From Schoenoplectus triqueter (taxonomy: Eukaryota; Streptophyta; Magnoliopsida; Poales; Cyperaceae): a DNA stretch of 26,478 bases. The DNA lies in contig CAXKVV010001806.1 in the NCBI GenBank assembly GCA_964058805.1, forward strand, positions 1 through 26,478. Direction: 5' to 3'. The notes under the pieces were generated by a model that saw only the letters and a program-made list of their open reading frames with translations, made no database searches and was not told where the DNA came from. This document shows, in pieces, positions 11,033 through 21,402 of this stretch. The translations under genes were made by a program, and so were the position numbers. Each line of letters starts with the position of its first letter. Position 1 is the stretch's first letter.

Positions 11033-12536
11033 AATTCCGTCCATTAGCCCGTAGGCCTGCTCATACATGCTCGGTCCGAAGCCTTATCCGGTCGGCCTGA
11101 CATTCTAATAGTTTAGATAAGATCATAACTGATCAGATCAGACACAAGATTTCATTAATTACTCAGGTAGCCTTTTGGGCTTATTGAGGACCGTTGGATC
11201 TCTATGAAATTAATCTCATCCATTGGTATTAGAGTTAAATCATTTTTCTTGCCCCCAGTCCTCAAATACTCCAGGTAACTATTCTCTGAAGAGTATTTTC
11301 TATGGAGAGTTTTTAAAGATTAATTACAACGGTTCATTTTAATCACAACGATTGTGGGGAGTCTAAACATAAATTTTGATGCACAGAGGGTTTATTATTG
11401 TTAAATCAAAATTGTTGATCTAATCAAACGAATTAGATCAAAAATACTCTGCCTGAAAAGTTTTTTTGTTGTCTAGAGATGTCATTCCGAGATACTCCGC
11501 TCATTTGGCGCTCTCTGTCTCATCATCTCTCATTCGGTACTCTCTCTCTCTCGCCGTCACACGGTGCATATGGACTAAGGAAATACTCACACGCAACATT
11601 CCTCATGAGTTTTTCCACCTGAATCACTCTGCTTCCCATCCGCTCGACCGCCCCTCATCGGCTTTTTCGCGCTTGATACGATATTTCCTCACGGAGTCAC
11701 GAGTCACACAACACCCTCCTACAATGGCTTATGTGACGCTATTCTCCAGCAGGCAGTGGCTCAAATCTCACACGACTCAGCAGCAATCGTCATACCCTGC
11801 TGTCGTACTCAACAATGAAGGAAATAACAGGACTATTTTTTGGATCATCTCAGGTTAAATCGTTTTCTTAGTTTTATTTTCACGTTTGTTTTTCTTTATT
11901 GTCCAGTAATCGACTGAAACTGACGATTTAGTGTCAAGATATTGTCTGCCACGAATTTTCAAATCGCAAATCAATTATAATCAAATCGCATAATTTTTAC
12001 TTCTTTGCTTCTCTGTCACACATTTACCTAAATTCGTGGTGTGCATTTTTTTAATATGTATTAAAAAAATGAAATAAATATTTCAATGTTAAATGCATTT
12101 ATTTTTCAAATTTATGTCTACTTATCCATGTTCATTTTTCTAGTATGATGTTAAATGTAAAATTTACATTTAAGTTCCTGACACCAACCAAAATCAAAAT
12201 CTGTTATTGTTAAAGTATTGCTATTTAATTCTTAGTTGTGTTTTTTTTTCAGATTTGGGAGAGAATAATTCTATATTTAATTCTATTGTGTATTCTGTTT
12301 TATTTGTAAATGATGTTTATAAACTGTAATCTATTTTGATTTGTCATTGGGTGGGTATGGACCGACATAACGTGTCAGGTAGGCACACGTGTATAAACGG
12401 ATGCAGATGTGGACTTGAAGAAAATACCCACAGGTGGGTCAGGTCTTAAATTTTAGGCTCATTCTATCATGCTCAAGTGCAATGGAGATAGAAATCTGAC
12501 AAACAGGCCAGGTATGATGGCTCATTGTCATCTCTA
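11033..12536. mobile_element. Probable hAT-like element, about 1.5 kb, decayed
   Basis: The left end reads TAGGGATGGTAATTCCG and the right end, reverse-complemented, reads TAGAGATGACAATGAGCC. Both resemble the TAGGGATGGCAAT-type terminal repeats common in plant hAT elements. The 8-bp flanks are ATAACCTT and TAAACCTC, matching in five central positions (AACCT), so any target duplication has decayed. Subterminal DNA has GGTGGGTATGG-type motifs usual in such elements. Inside, 11466-11858 is an open frame of 130 codons in CT-rich sequence; it matches no family I know and has no transposase motif. It may be captured host leader sequence. Confidence 0.45.
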
Positions 12537-13490
12537 TAAACCTCCAACTCCAACCTCTTTCGTTTATAATAATTAATGCCAAACTATGATTGATTTAGGC
12601 AATCACCATATATCTTTCCTCTTCCTTTTTTTTGAACATCAAACTCATAAATAACTAATCTCATTCAAAAGAGATAATTACATCCATAAAATAAAGAAAA
12701 AAAAACTCTTTAATCTAAAATCAAATAACATAAAATATCAAATTAACTCTAGATTAAGTCATCTACTGAAATAGTTTAAATAATTTTGTCTCCAATACAT
12801 ATAGAGAGAATTTTTTAAGAAACTCAAAAAAAAATTTCAAGCAACTGACCATGATGAATACTGTAGTTTTTTATTTTTACTGAATCCTATAAATTATTAA
12901 GCACACTGTAAGACTTTAAATCTTAAATTTATTAAAATTGAAGCAAACAAAAAATTTTACCTCATAACGCAACACCTCAAATGACAAACACTTTTTATAA
13001 TAAAAGAGAGACAAAAAGACAAATGAAAAAATAAAAAATCAATCAAAGTGGCAAAATCTAAAAGATCATCCGTTAAATAAAAGTAGAGAAGAAGAGAGAT
13101 GGTGGAAGAGATAAATTAATCATCTCTCCCAACGGAGATTTTTCGGTGAAAAGACGACTAATTTTTTTTTTTTTTTTGAGAGAGACGGCTTAATTGTTAT
13201 TTCCTATCTTTCCTTCTTCCTCTTACTATGTTTCTAATTTGTAAATTATCACTTTAATCATTAATAACAACCGACTCAAACATTAATGTTATGTCATATA
13301 ATATTTATTTATGACTACGGTGTAAAGAAAATTCATCGATATTCATTATATCAATGTACGTGTGAGGGTCTATTTAATTAAATGAAGTTCGAAAGTCAAT
13401 CTTTAATAAGTTTCTAATTATGAACAATAAACCTATATTAATTATTTTCCATCGGTAATGTCGAAAATCAAAATAACGTGAAGGGGGGTT

Positions 13491-13588
13491 CCTAATCCTA
13501 TATTTCAATTGATCTAGGGGGTTAATAGCTAAGGAAATCCCTAATCCTAGATTTCAAATTGTTCTACGGGGTCATAGCTAACACCGTG
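13491..13588. repeat. 49-bp tandem duplication
   Basis: CCTAATCCTA followed by an ATTTCAA-TTG, TCTA-GGGG and TAGCTAA series occurs twice, starting at 13491 and 13540. It lies directly upstream of the T25G17 tract. Confidence 0.7.
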
Positions 13589-13595
13589 ACGGCAG

Positions 13596-13637
13596 TTTTT
13601 TTTTTTTTTTTTTTTTTTTTGGGGGGGGGGGGGGGGG
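13596..13637. repeat. Homopolymer junction T25 then G17
   Basis: Twenty-five T are followed directly by seventeen G with no interruption. Both lengths are prone to sequencing and polymerase slippage error, so the exact counts should not be trusted. Confidence 0.9.
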
Positions 13638-15002
13638 AGGGCTCATCAAAAATGCATTTTGAGTTTCAAAATCTGTTTTTGAAGTTACTTTTCATATTTT
13701 TCTGACAAATTGTATACATTTTTATGTTATTAAATGAATAAAATACGTTTATTGAATAAATCTGATTTTAATTATTTTTTATTTTTTGAATTTTTCATAG
13801 AAAATTGTATATCCTTTCATATTAATTATTGAATGAATAACATATATATTCACATTATACATATACATAATAATATTTGTTGTTATATATTTATATTTCT
13901 TTATATATTCATAATTATTAAAGAAAATCGTTAAAGTTAAAACATATTTTTTAAAAAACAAGGACTTTTAACAATAGTTATGTAATAAAAAATATTGCTA
14001 AATTAACCTTTAACGACAGTGTTTTCAAAGAAACGTTGCTCTTTCGAAAATAATGTGATTCTTTTTCTAACATTCCTTTGACAAAGGTTGGAGAACCGTT
14101 ATTAAAAAGGATAAAAAAAATATTATTAAAGCTCTTTTGTGTGGTATTGGAGCAGCATAAAACGTTCAATTATTTAATTATTTTAAAACTATTTCAGTAA
14201 GAACGACAAACTAAAGTATGAATGATATAGTCATGATTTCTTTGTTGCGAATTTAAAATATTACGTAAACAGAAGAATAAGGAAATTAACTGCCACGAAT
14301 TAAAACTGAGAAATTAGGAAATTGATTGTCACAAGTTAAGAGGTTTAAGGGCTGTTTGTTACATTAAGGCCATAAGGTGATGCATGTCGAATTGCAGATG
14401 ATACGTACAAATTAATTAGTCCCCAGAAATTTCATGAAACCTGGTATTTTTTTCTTTCTGCAACGTAAAATCACCAAAAAAATACCAAAACACCCAGTAC
14501 ATTTATAGTAAATTCGAGTCTTGGGTACTAATTAATTATCTAGTATCCAATACAAACAAAATGAAAGAAAAAGAAAAAAAATCAAATAAGATCTTATATT
14601 CTTAATCTAAAGTCTAAAATATGTCTTGCAACCTGCATGCTTCCTTCACAGAACATTTTGGTCTTAAAATCCGGATTAGATAATGATGAGGACCATGAGG
14701 TAATAAAACCGTCCAATTTTACTTATTAAAATGAAAGTTTTAAGAAGAGAATATAGCTTATTCGGTTTTTCTTTTTTACTTTTTTTTGTTGACATTGTCA
14801 ATTTGTCATTGTGAATATCATGTAAGTTTCTTTTATAATTAATAAAACCACGAAAACCGGCAAGTTTTCTTCAAAAACTTAATATATTTCATCTAGAATT
14901 GTGAACTTCCATGCAGACGTAGATTCAAAGAGCAGCGTATTATTGGTTACTGTGGGTGTCATCTCCTTTTTGGTTTTTTGAAAAAAAAAATATATATTTT
15001 CG

Positions 15003-15018
15003 GTGTGTGTGTGTGTGT
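15003..15018. repeat. (GT)8 microsatellite
   Basis: Eight perfect GT repeats, followed by GGTGGGGGG. Confidence 0.9.
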
Positions 15019-16180
15019 GGTGGGGGGACAAAATGACATTGGCAGTCATGTTTAGAAGGATTAAATTAATGCATAAAAAGTATAAACAGTATGAGGCACT
15101 AACTACATATATAGGTGATTATGATAAGTGGACTCAGAAAAATAAGAGAAAAGAAACGAAACAGATAATGAATTTCTAATTGGAAACCAGGTCGGTGTAC
15201 CGTGCCCTATCAAAGTGGTACACTTGGCATGAAATAGTGACCTCTTGTGTGGAAACCAATAAAAGTTAAGTTGACTCAAATAAATGTAACACAAAAATTG
15301 TATGCAAGCAATACCATCTAAATTGTCAGATTACAAATTTGAGCTCTTCGAAACGTGAAGAATTGTTATTTGCGGTGATGTGCAAGATGCTACTCTCTTG
15401 TTTGGATATTTTATTTAGAAGGTGACATAACCGATTTGATTTGAGAAATTCATCTGATCCATTCGAATTTGAATTCAACTCAATCTGATTTTTTTAGAAA
15501 GTCAAACTGATTTGAACCCGGACGATTCGAAATATGAGATAATTCGAAATCAGACAACTCGATACACGTCTGAATCCCAATGACCCAAAATCCGAAATGA
15601 CTTGAGATCAGACAACCAAAATCTGACCCGATTCGAACCTGAATTACCCAAAATCCAAGATGACCCAAGATCAGACGACTTGAAACCCCGACCCGATCCG
15701 AATCAAACAACCTAAAACCCAAAATGATTCGAGATTAGACAACCCGAAACCCAATCCGACATAATTTTAAAAGATTTATATATGATTGAACTATAATTAG
15801 AAGTGATATATCATATCTGATAGACCTTTGAAGCCCTAGGATGATGGTATTGAAAGGTCAAGATAGTGCAAGAATGTAAAAAACCTAAGGTGGAAATGTA
15901 TAAATCAATTTGAGGCTTAATGTTCAAGTGTAATGGCAGCGGAATATGATTTAAAACAATTCAATTCTCATAAGAATATAACAATCAAAGAAACGTAAGA
16001 AAAGAAAGTAAAGATAAAGCAAAAACACAAGATGTAACGGAGTTCGGATTCAACAATGCCTACGTCTCCGGGATCCTCAACCTCTAACAATTGAGGTTGA
16101 GCCGATATATTTAAAAAGGATTTTTACACTTGTAGAACTTGTCCCTTACAAAAATGGGCTGCCAAGCCTATCGGTAACAA

Positions 16181-16222
16181 GAGTGACAACACACTCAAAA
16201 AGATGAGTGACAACACACTCAA
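16181..16222. repeat. 24-bp tandem repeat with small hairpins, in the LTR leader
   Basis: GAGTGACAACACACTCAA occurs at 16181-16198 and 16205-16222. Each copy contains GAGTG and CACTC separated by six bases, a small inverted repeat. Confidence 0.75.
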
Positions 16223-16369
16223 GAAAAGGTGAGCACTACAGCTCAAAAGAATATTTTCAACAAGATCACGAAGGATCAAGTTAGGAGAATAGAGAGAAAT
16301 AAGATTGAGCTTGAACAAAATTTTTGCTAATTGAGTGTATCAATCTCTTGAATTATCTCTCTCACTTTG

Positions 16370-16375
16370 TATATA
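16370..16375 (-). promoter_or_regulatory. Candidate LTR TATA box
   Basis: On the minus strand TGCTATATACAAAGTGAGAG contains TATATA. It sits between the dyad cluster and the CT/GA-rich leader, where the U3/R border of a Copia LTR is expected. Confidence 0.45.
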
Positions 16376-16500
16376 GCAAGTAAGCTCTCTGGAGTAATGA
16401 TTTAGTTAGATTGGTTAACTCAACTCATCAGTTCATTTTTCAGTAAGAGAGGTGATCCTTTTAAAATAGATTTTCTGAAAAAAAAAACTCTTTTTCGGTC

Positions 16501-16702
16501 TGAACCGTTATAACGGTTTATGAATCGTTATAACGATTTAGAAAGAATAGCTGTTGGATCAACTGAGCTGAAACGTTATAACGAGTACAGAATCGTTATA
16601 TAACGATGCATTCTGGTTTCTTTTAGAATATTTATGTCTTAGAATATTTTTGAGTATTAAGATGAACCATTATAACGTTTACTGAATCGTTATAACGATT
16701 CT
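16501..16702. promoter_or_regulatory. Three modules of paired CGTTATAACG dyads in the LTR U3
   Basis: Modules start at 16501, 16569 and 16663. Each begins TGAA(C/A)C and holds two dyads whose starts are 20 bp apart. The best are perfect 16-bp palindromes: AACCGTTATAACGGTT at 16503-16518 and AATCGTTATAACGATT at 16523-16538 and 16685-16700. The others are CGTTATAACG at 16574-16583, a TA-expanded ATCGTTATATAACGAT at 16592-16607, and a damaged copy at 16665-16680 whose left half is CCATTA. CCGTTA/TAACGG fits the plant MYB core (CNGTTR). In LTR orientation they lie about 130-330 bp upstream of the TATA box, the usual place for U3 enhancers. Factor binding is inferred. Confidence 0.6.
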
Positions 16703-16986
16703 CTTAGCAGATGCAATTTTCTTGTTGTTTAAGCTCAATTTATCTTGACCAATTCAACCCAGTTTGAATCTAACTAAACCTAAGCCTAATGCAGTCTTAA
16801 TTAAGCTCTTATATCCCAGCACTAGTCTTGGTTCTTGTGCACTAGTTCATTTGCATGTTAATCCCTGCACGAAACTCAAACAAGGCAAATTGTAAAATTC
16901 AAGATTATTTTGCAAATCGACAAATCAAAGAAGATATTAAGTGTAATATTATCTCAGACATTCCATAGTATATGTTGTGATGCATG

Positions 16987-17192
16987 GAGGTGGGGAAGGT
17001 TCAAAGCCCTTTGAACCAAAAATTAGGTTCAAAGATTTCGAGAGCTGTTGATTTTGCATCGAGATTCGTGTTTTCAATAAAATCTAAATTCGTACTTTCA
17101 ATAATTATTACAAATCTCGATGCCAAATCAATGGCTCTCAAAGATTTTGAACCTAATTTTTAATTCAAAGGGTTTTGAACCTCCCCCACCTC
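16987..17192. repeat. 206-bp fold-back (long imperfect inverted repeat)
   Basis: The left arm begins GAGGTGGGGAAGGTTCAAAG and the right arm, reverse-complemented, begins GAGGTGGGGGAGGTTCAAAA. Pairing continues through CCCTTTGAA, AAAATTAGGTTCAAA, GAGAGC, TTGATTT and GCATCGAGATT, giving arms of roughly 80 bases with scattered mismatches and a loop of about 45. It has the form of a fold-back MITE, but the immediate flanks (GATGCATG and TTTATATA) show no target duplication. If transcribed it would make a long hairpin RNA. Confidence 0.75.
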
Positions 17193-18772
17193 TTTATATA
17201 TATCTAATTACATTAAAATTATAGCATACAAATATCAAACTTTTATTTAGAAATTCAACTTGTACTTGTATCATTATATTAGATTATTAAATGGTCCACA
17301 CAAATTAAAATATATATAACAATATAATAATTGTATGAATTAAAAAAATTAATTAAGACTGAGGTATGAATGCGAAAAGCCGAATAAAATATCATATAAA
17401 ATTTATTGAGGTTTTTTTTATTAATATTCTTGACTTTGTACATAATATTTGTAAATAATATTTGAATATGTAATATTCATTTAAATTGAATATTTTAAGC
17501 AATTTTCAATTATATTATGTTAAATATTCGAGTTACATAAGCACTAATGCTATTCTAAAAACAATTGTTATTGTATAATGTCTTCAGTTTGTTAATAAAA
17601 TTAATGAAATATGTCAACATGAAAATGATCTGATTAGACTTAAATTAATTAATTATATCTCTATTATTTAAAATTTTAATTAATTATAATATAATTGATA
17701 ATCTAGATCTAACATTAGTTAAAATAAATTTTAAAAAAAATAAAACCTGACGATCCGAAATCTGATCCGATCTGAAATAAAACATGATAAAAAAAGAACC
17801 CGATCCAACATAAAACAACTCAAAATCCAAGACTATCTAATATCAGATGACTTGAAATCCAATCTAATCCAGACTCAAATGATCCGAAATCTGAGATAAT
17901 CTGAGCTAATAAGAATCTAAAATGATCCGAGACCTGAAAAGACCCGACTGTGTTCAACTCGAAATCCGACCAAACCTGAATCAGATCGACATAAACCCAA
18001 CTCATGACTTAGATAATTTTTTTAATCAAACTTATCCAAACCCGACGAGTGACCTGATTTTTTTTTATCAAACTTACTCGAACTGCCTGAACCCGAACCA
18101 GAACCCTATGCCACCTCTAATTTTATTTAACTATAGTAATATGGCATTCGGTTTTGATATGAGATTTTTAATTTGATTAAACTATGAACCTAAAGAAATT
18201 GATTTCATCTATCGTGGTTAATTTTTTTATTAAAATATTTAGCGTTTAGGACCGTTTTAATGCATAGACAGCCCATTCTACACCACAAAAGCACAATTAA
18301 ACATGCAGTTTTTTCACTCAGCAATGATTTTTCTCCGTACAAAAATAAGAAAAAAATCATGCTGAAAATCTTAAAATTTAAAATGCTTAGAACTTACTCG
18401 AAGTCCATGAAGATAAATTAAGTTGACCATTTATGTGATATGATATTTTATAAGAACGTGACTGAGAACTCTGCAAAAAAACAACTTCTGGCAATTTGGG
18501 CACAACCCTCGCCCATTAGTCCATTGTTTCACCTTTTATCAAAGTTTGAGGCATTTTTAAAATGACTATTTCTACCATAGATTAAAATTTTCAAATATTC
18601 GTGTTGAAGATGTAGAGATCAATACATCAAGTTATTAATTTGATAACTTCAAAAAAATTTAATCCATACAAGAATCACTCTCTGATCTCTATTCCAGAAT
18701 GGTTATTCCGGAATTACCAGAAAAATAGCACCACACTGATATCAATTTGGTTCTGGTTGATCGGCAGTTCAG

Positions 18773-18964
18773 CTAATTTACTCCGATCCACTTATTATAG
18801 TTGGTGTCTATTACCATCTCCAAACGCTCAAGCGATGGATGAAATTCATTTCTCATAAAATTAATCAACCACTTGATATCTTCGTAAAAAAATACATTTG
18901 TATCAGAAATGGGTGGGTTTATTTCCATTAGGTGCTTATGATAGAGATTGACAGCTAAAACCAC
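18773..18964 (-). pseudogene. Unidentified 63-codon open frame, possible gene fragment
   Basis: The frame begins MVLAVNLYHKHLMEINPP and continues through FFYEDIKWLINFMRNEF and FHPSLERLEMVIDTN. Its mixed composition, with aromatic and charged residues, looks more like real protein than the K/N/I/F-rich shadows elsewhere in this AT-rich region. I do not recognise the family. There is no promoter, intron structure or continuing frame nearby, so a decayed gene or transposase fragment is the most that can be suggested; chance is also possible. Confidence 0.2.
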
Positions 18965-19133
18965 CAGACAAAATGGAAAGTTACACTAAGGAAATTAGAA
19001 AAAATATATCCAAACTTCAGATTTAGTTTTTATTTTTATCAGTCTAATACAGATATTGTATAATTCTGAAAATAGAAATATAATAATAATTTAGATACAA
19101 CCTGAAATACCCTCATCTCATACGTACCGTTTT

Positions 19134-19410
19134 AATCGATATTTTCTCCTCTCCCCGATTCGCACAAACCATACACATTTGAATCCTAGCCCTCCTGTCC
19201 GCTATCTCTCCTCTCCACCGACCTCCCCACCGCCGATCTCTCCTCTTCGCTGGCCACGCCAGTCATTTTCTCCGCTTCGTCAGTCACCTAAATTCAAATC
19301 CGGCATCATTGTTGCTGTTAATATAGTGGTTAAGATTTCCATTCACTGTATAGATTTGAATGAAACAGTAGCAACTAAAATTTTCATTCAGTTTGTAAAA
19401 TTAGATTAGT
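19134..19410 (+). other. Orphan pyrimidine-rich, GC-enriched leader-like segment with short open frame
   Basis: From TTTTAATCGATATTTTCTCC the sequence becomes CT-rich (CTCCTCTCC, CCTCCCCACCGCC, CTCCTCTTCGCTGG) and resembles a plant 5' leader and first exon. An ATG at 19179 opens a 76-codon frame beginning MNPSPPVRYLSSPPTSPPPI, then passing into AT-rich sequence and ending at about 19409. No downstream exon is recognisable. It may be a captured or abandoned gene 5' end. Confidence 0.25.
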
Positions 19411-21131
19411 AAATTAAACTTTGTCAGCTGTGATTGAACAAGTTAGAGAATCAACACAGGCAATTATGAGAAAATAAAAAGATAATTGAGTTTACAGTAA
19501 CATTAAATTAAATTTGAAGTTTGGAGTGATATTTTTTGTTTCGGAATAATTATATTTCAGATCTAACTATTTGATCTAAATTATAAAAAAAAAACATATT
19601 ATGAGGTTTTGTTTTAAAGTTTCCAAATGAAATGACGACGAAGTTTATTTTGATCAATAATAATATTAACATGAGTATTTATGTACAGTCAGATACATCT
19701 AATTTCTGATATAATTCGATAATTGGGTAGTAATTTATTCAATTACCGAACCAGAAGATCTAATATAATATAAAAAATAACTTCCAAATCTGGTATATAA
19801 CATATTTTCTCCTTTTATTTAAGATCAAAGTAAACAGTCTCACATGAAAGGAAATAAAATCTTCTAAATACTATATCAGAATCCTTCATTGTCATTTTTG
19901 GAAAATTTCAGATATAACCGTTAGTCTCGTGGTTTCTAATTTTTTTTCTTTGTTATTAATAAAAAAACCAGGATAATGAGCCCAAAGCATTATTCTCAGT
20001 CCACTTCCAGGTGATAATGAGCCCATGAAGAATGTAAGAATGTTATTATGTTAATCATCCCAATTTCATGAGAAATATAGCCCAGCCTTTAAACCATAGC
20101 TTTAGTTGCTTTGTGCTTGTCCTTCTGATGCAGCTTTCTTTATAAGTTTCAAAATTTTCATTACATATATTATACGGATCCTTCACTCGTCAGGGCTCTG
20201 TGCTCGTGCCTGTCAAATTAATTGCCATGCATGTGTGGGAGAAGATTTATGGTAAATGATTAATATTTCTTAGGTATAATTTATACCTAAAATCAATTGT
20301 AGAACCCTTAAATTATTAAATAAAATGATATAGAAAATTATTTTTAAAATATAATCACTTGTTCTTTTAGTAAAACTGTTTATTTGCATCGTTAATTGAG
20401 TGAGAAGGATATTTCAAACATTTTCAGTTTGAAGTGAAACGAAATGGTCAAGAATATTCCATAATATAGTACAAATAAATATTATAAAATTACTTTCAAT
20501 TTATATCTCAACTATCTATATACGAATGTTCTGGAATTTTAAACTTATCGCTGTGCTTATAATAACTTTGTAAGTGCTCAGTTATTAAAAAAAGAAACCC
20601 TTATTTTTGTCACGACACGGTTCGTTTTGCATATGTTTCCATTTGCACTAACCTAATCACCTAAACCTCCCCACTTCTTGAATAATATAACTTATTAAGA
20701 ACTAGTACTGTCACCTATTCTGATTTTGTAAGCTACAATTCATAACTAAATCAAACTGAATTTAATTGTCCAGTCGTACAATAAATATACAAGTTTCCTT
20801 TTCGAAATGAAGTATCACCAGCCCAGAAATGGTTTACATGTGAACTGTCGTTAAACACAAACGATATTTTTGTTTTTTTTTTGGTAAAATCATTAAATTG
20901 TTTGGTATAAAAGTTTGATTGCATGTGAACATGTAATCACCAGCACAATTATTGGATTCAAAGTGTTCATATCGAGTACCAATAACCAGCGTGACATCCC
21001 CGCTGTTCAAAAAATCAGGACATTAATCGATTAAAAGTAAAAACAAACAAAACAATACTTTTGACATAATTTGTGAGAAACGACTTGCAAAATCCAATTA
21101 TCCACAACATGATTCGTTGACCCGCATCCAC

Positions 21132-21221
21132 AACCCGATCCGGTATCTGACGTGTCGGACTTCCGAAGATTCATATTACTTCGGAAGTCTGAAACGGGGC
21201 TTATTGGATCGGATCCGGGTT
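21132..21221. promoter_or_regulatory. Nested inverted repeat with ABRE-like ACGTGTC upstream of the kinesin gene
   Basis: GACTTCCGAAG (21158-21168) and CTTCGGAAGTC (21179-21189) are a perfect 11-bp inverted repeat around a 10-base loop. One G.T and two further pairs extend the stem to 21155-21192. An outer imperfect pair, AACCCGATCCGG (from 21132) against CGGATCCGGGTT (to 21221), encloses it. TGACGTGTCGG at the left shoulder contains ACGTGTC, the core of abscisic-acid-response/G-box-like bZIP sites. It lies about 0.2 kb upstream of the likely TATA box. It could be a bound dyad, a cruciform or the remains of a small transposon. Confidence 0.6.
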
Positions 21222-21396
21222 AATCATCCCCACCGATGGTTAGACATCTAAAATTGGAATCCGGCAGTTACGTGCAACCACGTCTCCGTGTAATCCTCTC
21301 CTCTGTGGCTCTATACGACCTCTCAAGCGAACATGTTGTTGAAGCCTCTATGCTTGTGGGTTCCATTTACATTCTATGGATAAAGGAACTTTCAGA

Positions 21397-21402
21397 TATA
21401 TA
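21397..21402 (+). promoter_or_regulatory. Candidate TATA box of the kinesin gene
   Basis: CAGATATATACAACACAC contains TATATA about 240 bp before the start codon. A start of transcription near 21430 would give a leader of about 210 bases containing no upstream ATG. Confidence 0.45.

Larger units (their letters stand above)
12537..15415. other. AT-rich intergenic DNA; short repeats only
   Basis: No convincing gene is present. The region holds a 49-bp tandem duplication, a T25G17 tract and a GT microsatellite (listed separately). At about 14000-14110, motifs such as CAAAGAAACGTTGCTCTTTC and GGAGAACCGTTATT resemble the interior of decayed CACTA elements, but no CACTA terminus is visible. GGGCTGTTTGTTACATTAAGG at 14350 looks like a MITE end, with no partner found. 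Minus-strand open frames at 13779-13961, 13978-14169 and 15103-15294 are short, AT-driven and unrecognised. Confidence 0.6.
15842..16965 (-). mobile_element. Probable solo LTR of a Copia-type retrotransposon
   Basis: Read on the minus strand the segment starts TGGAATGTCTGAGATAATA (from 16965), has a TATA box (16370-16375), then a CT-rich AGAGAG-type transcribed leader. Near its 3' end it carries the CCCGGAGACGTAGGCATTG, GAACTCCGTTACATCTTGTG and TTCCGCTGCCATTACACTTG series typical of plant Copia LTR ends. Choosing the TG at 15842 as the other border gives TG..CA ends and flanks TAGGA and TAGTA, a 4/5 match to a 5-bp duplication. No primer-binding site (TGGTATCAGAGC type), polypurine tract or pol sequence follows, which favours a solo LTR. 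The right border (16965) is firmer than the left; CA ends at 15921 or 15818 are possible but lack matching flanks. Confidence 0.5.
15416..18119. mobile_element. hAT-like transposon, 2.7 kb, with perfect 8-bp target duplication and nested insertions
   Basis: The left end is TAGAAGGTGACATAACC; the right end, reverse-complemented, is TAGAGGTGGCATAGGG. These agree apart from one inserted A and one substitution, and match the TAGAGGTGGCA-type end of plant hAT elements. The flanks are identical 8-mers, ATTTTATT at 15408-15415 and 18120-18127, the duplication length made by hAT transposases. The two arms (about 15480-15770 and 17745-18115) carry direct, degenerate repeats of GACCCGAAATCC-like motifs; for example CAAAATCCAAGA...GACTTGAAA occurs at about 15650 and 17820. 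Between the arms lie a Copia-type LTR and a fold-back sequence, so the element has been split by later insertions. No transposase is visible. Confidence 0.75.
18128..21129. other. Intergenic DNA between the hAT element and the kinesin promoter; no confirmed gene
   Basis: Mostly AT-rich. A 13-bp direct repeat GATAATGAGCCCA lies at 19972 and 20013. Two stretches look less random and are listed separately (18773-18964 minus; 19134-19410). The plus-strand open frame at 18640-18858 overlaps the former and is not credible. I see no tRNA, small RNA or transposon end in 19410-21129. Confidence 0.55.

Noticed and set aside
11466..11858. 130-codon frame as a real gene
   Set aside because: No recognisable domain, no continuing exon, and it lies within a probable decayed transposon. 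It is described there instead.
14350..14375. MITE end GGGCTGTTTGTTACATTAAGG
   Set aside because: No inverted partner or target duplication found nearby by eye.
15480..15722. 80-codon minus-strand frame (and the similar one at 17820-18005)
   Set aside because: Translation of the GACCCGAAA-type subterminal repeats of the hAT element, not a gene.
16124..16318. 64-codon minus-strand frame
   Set aside because: Falls within the LTR leader, including the 24-bp repeat. Copia LTRs do not encode protein there.
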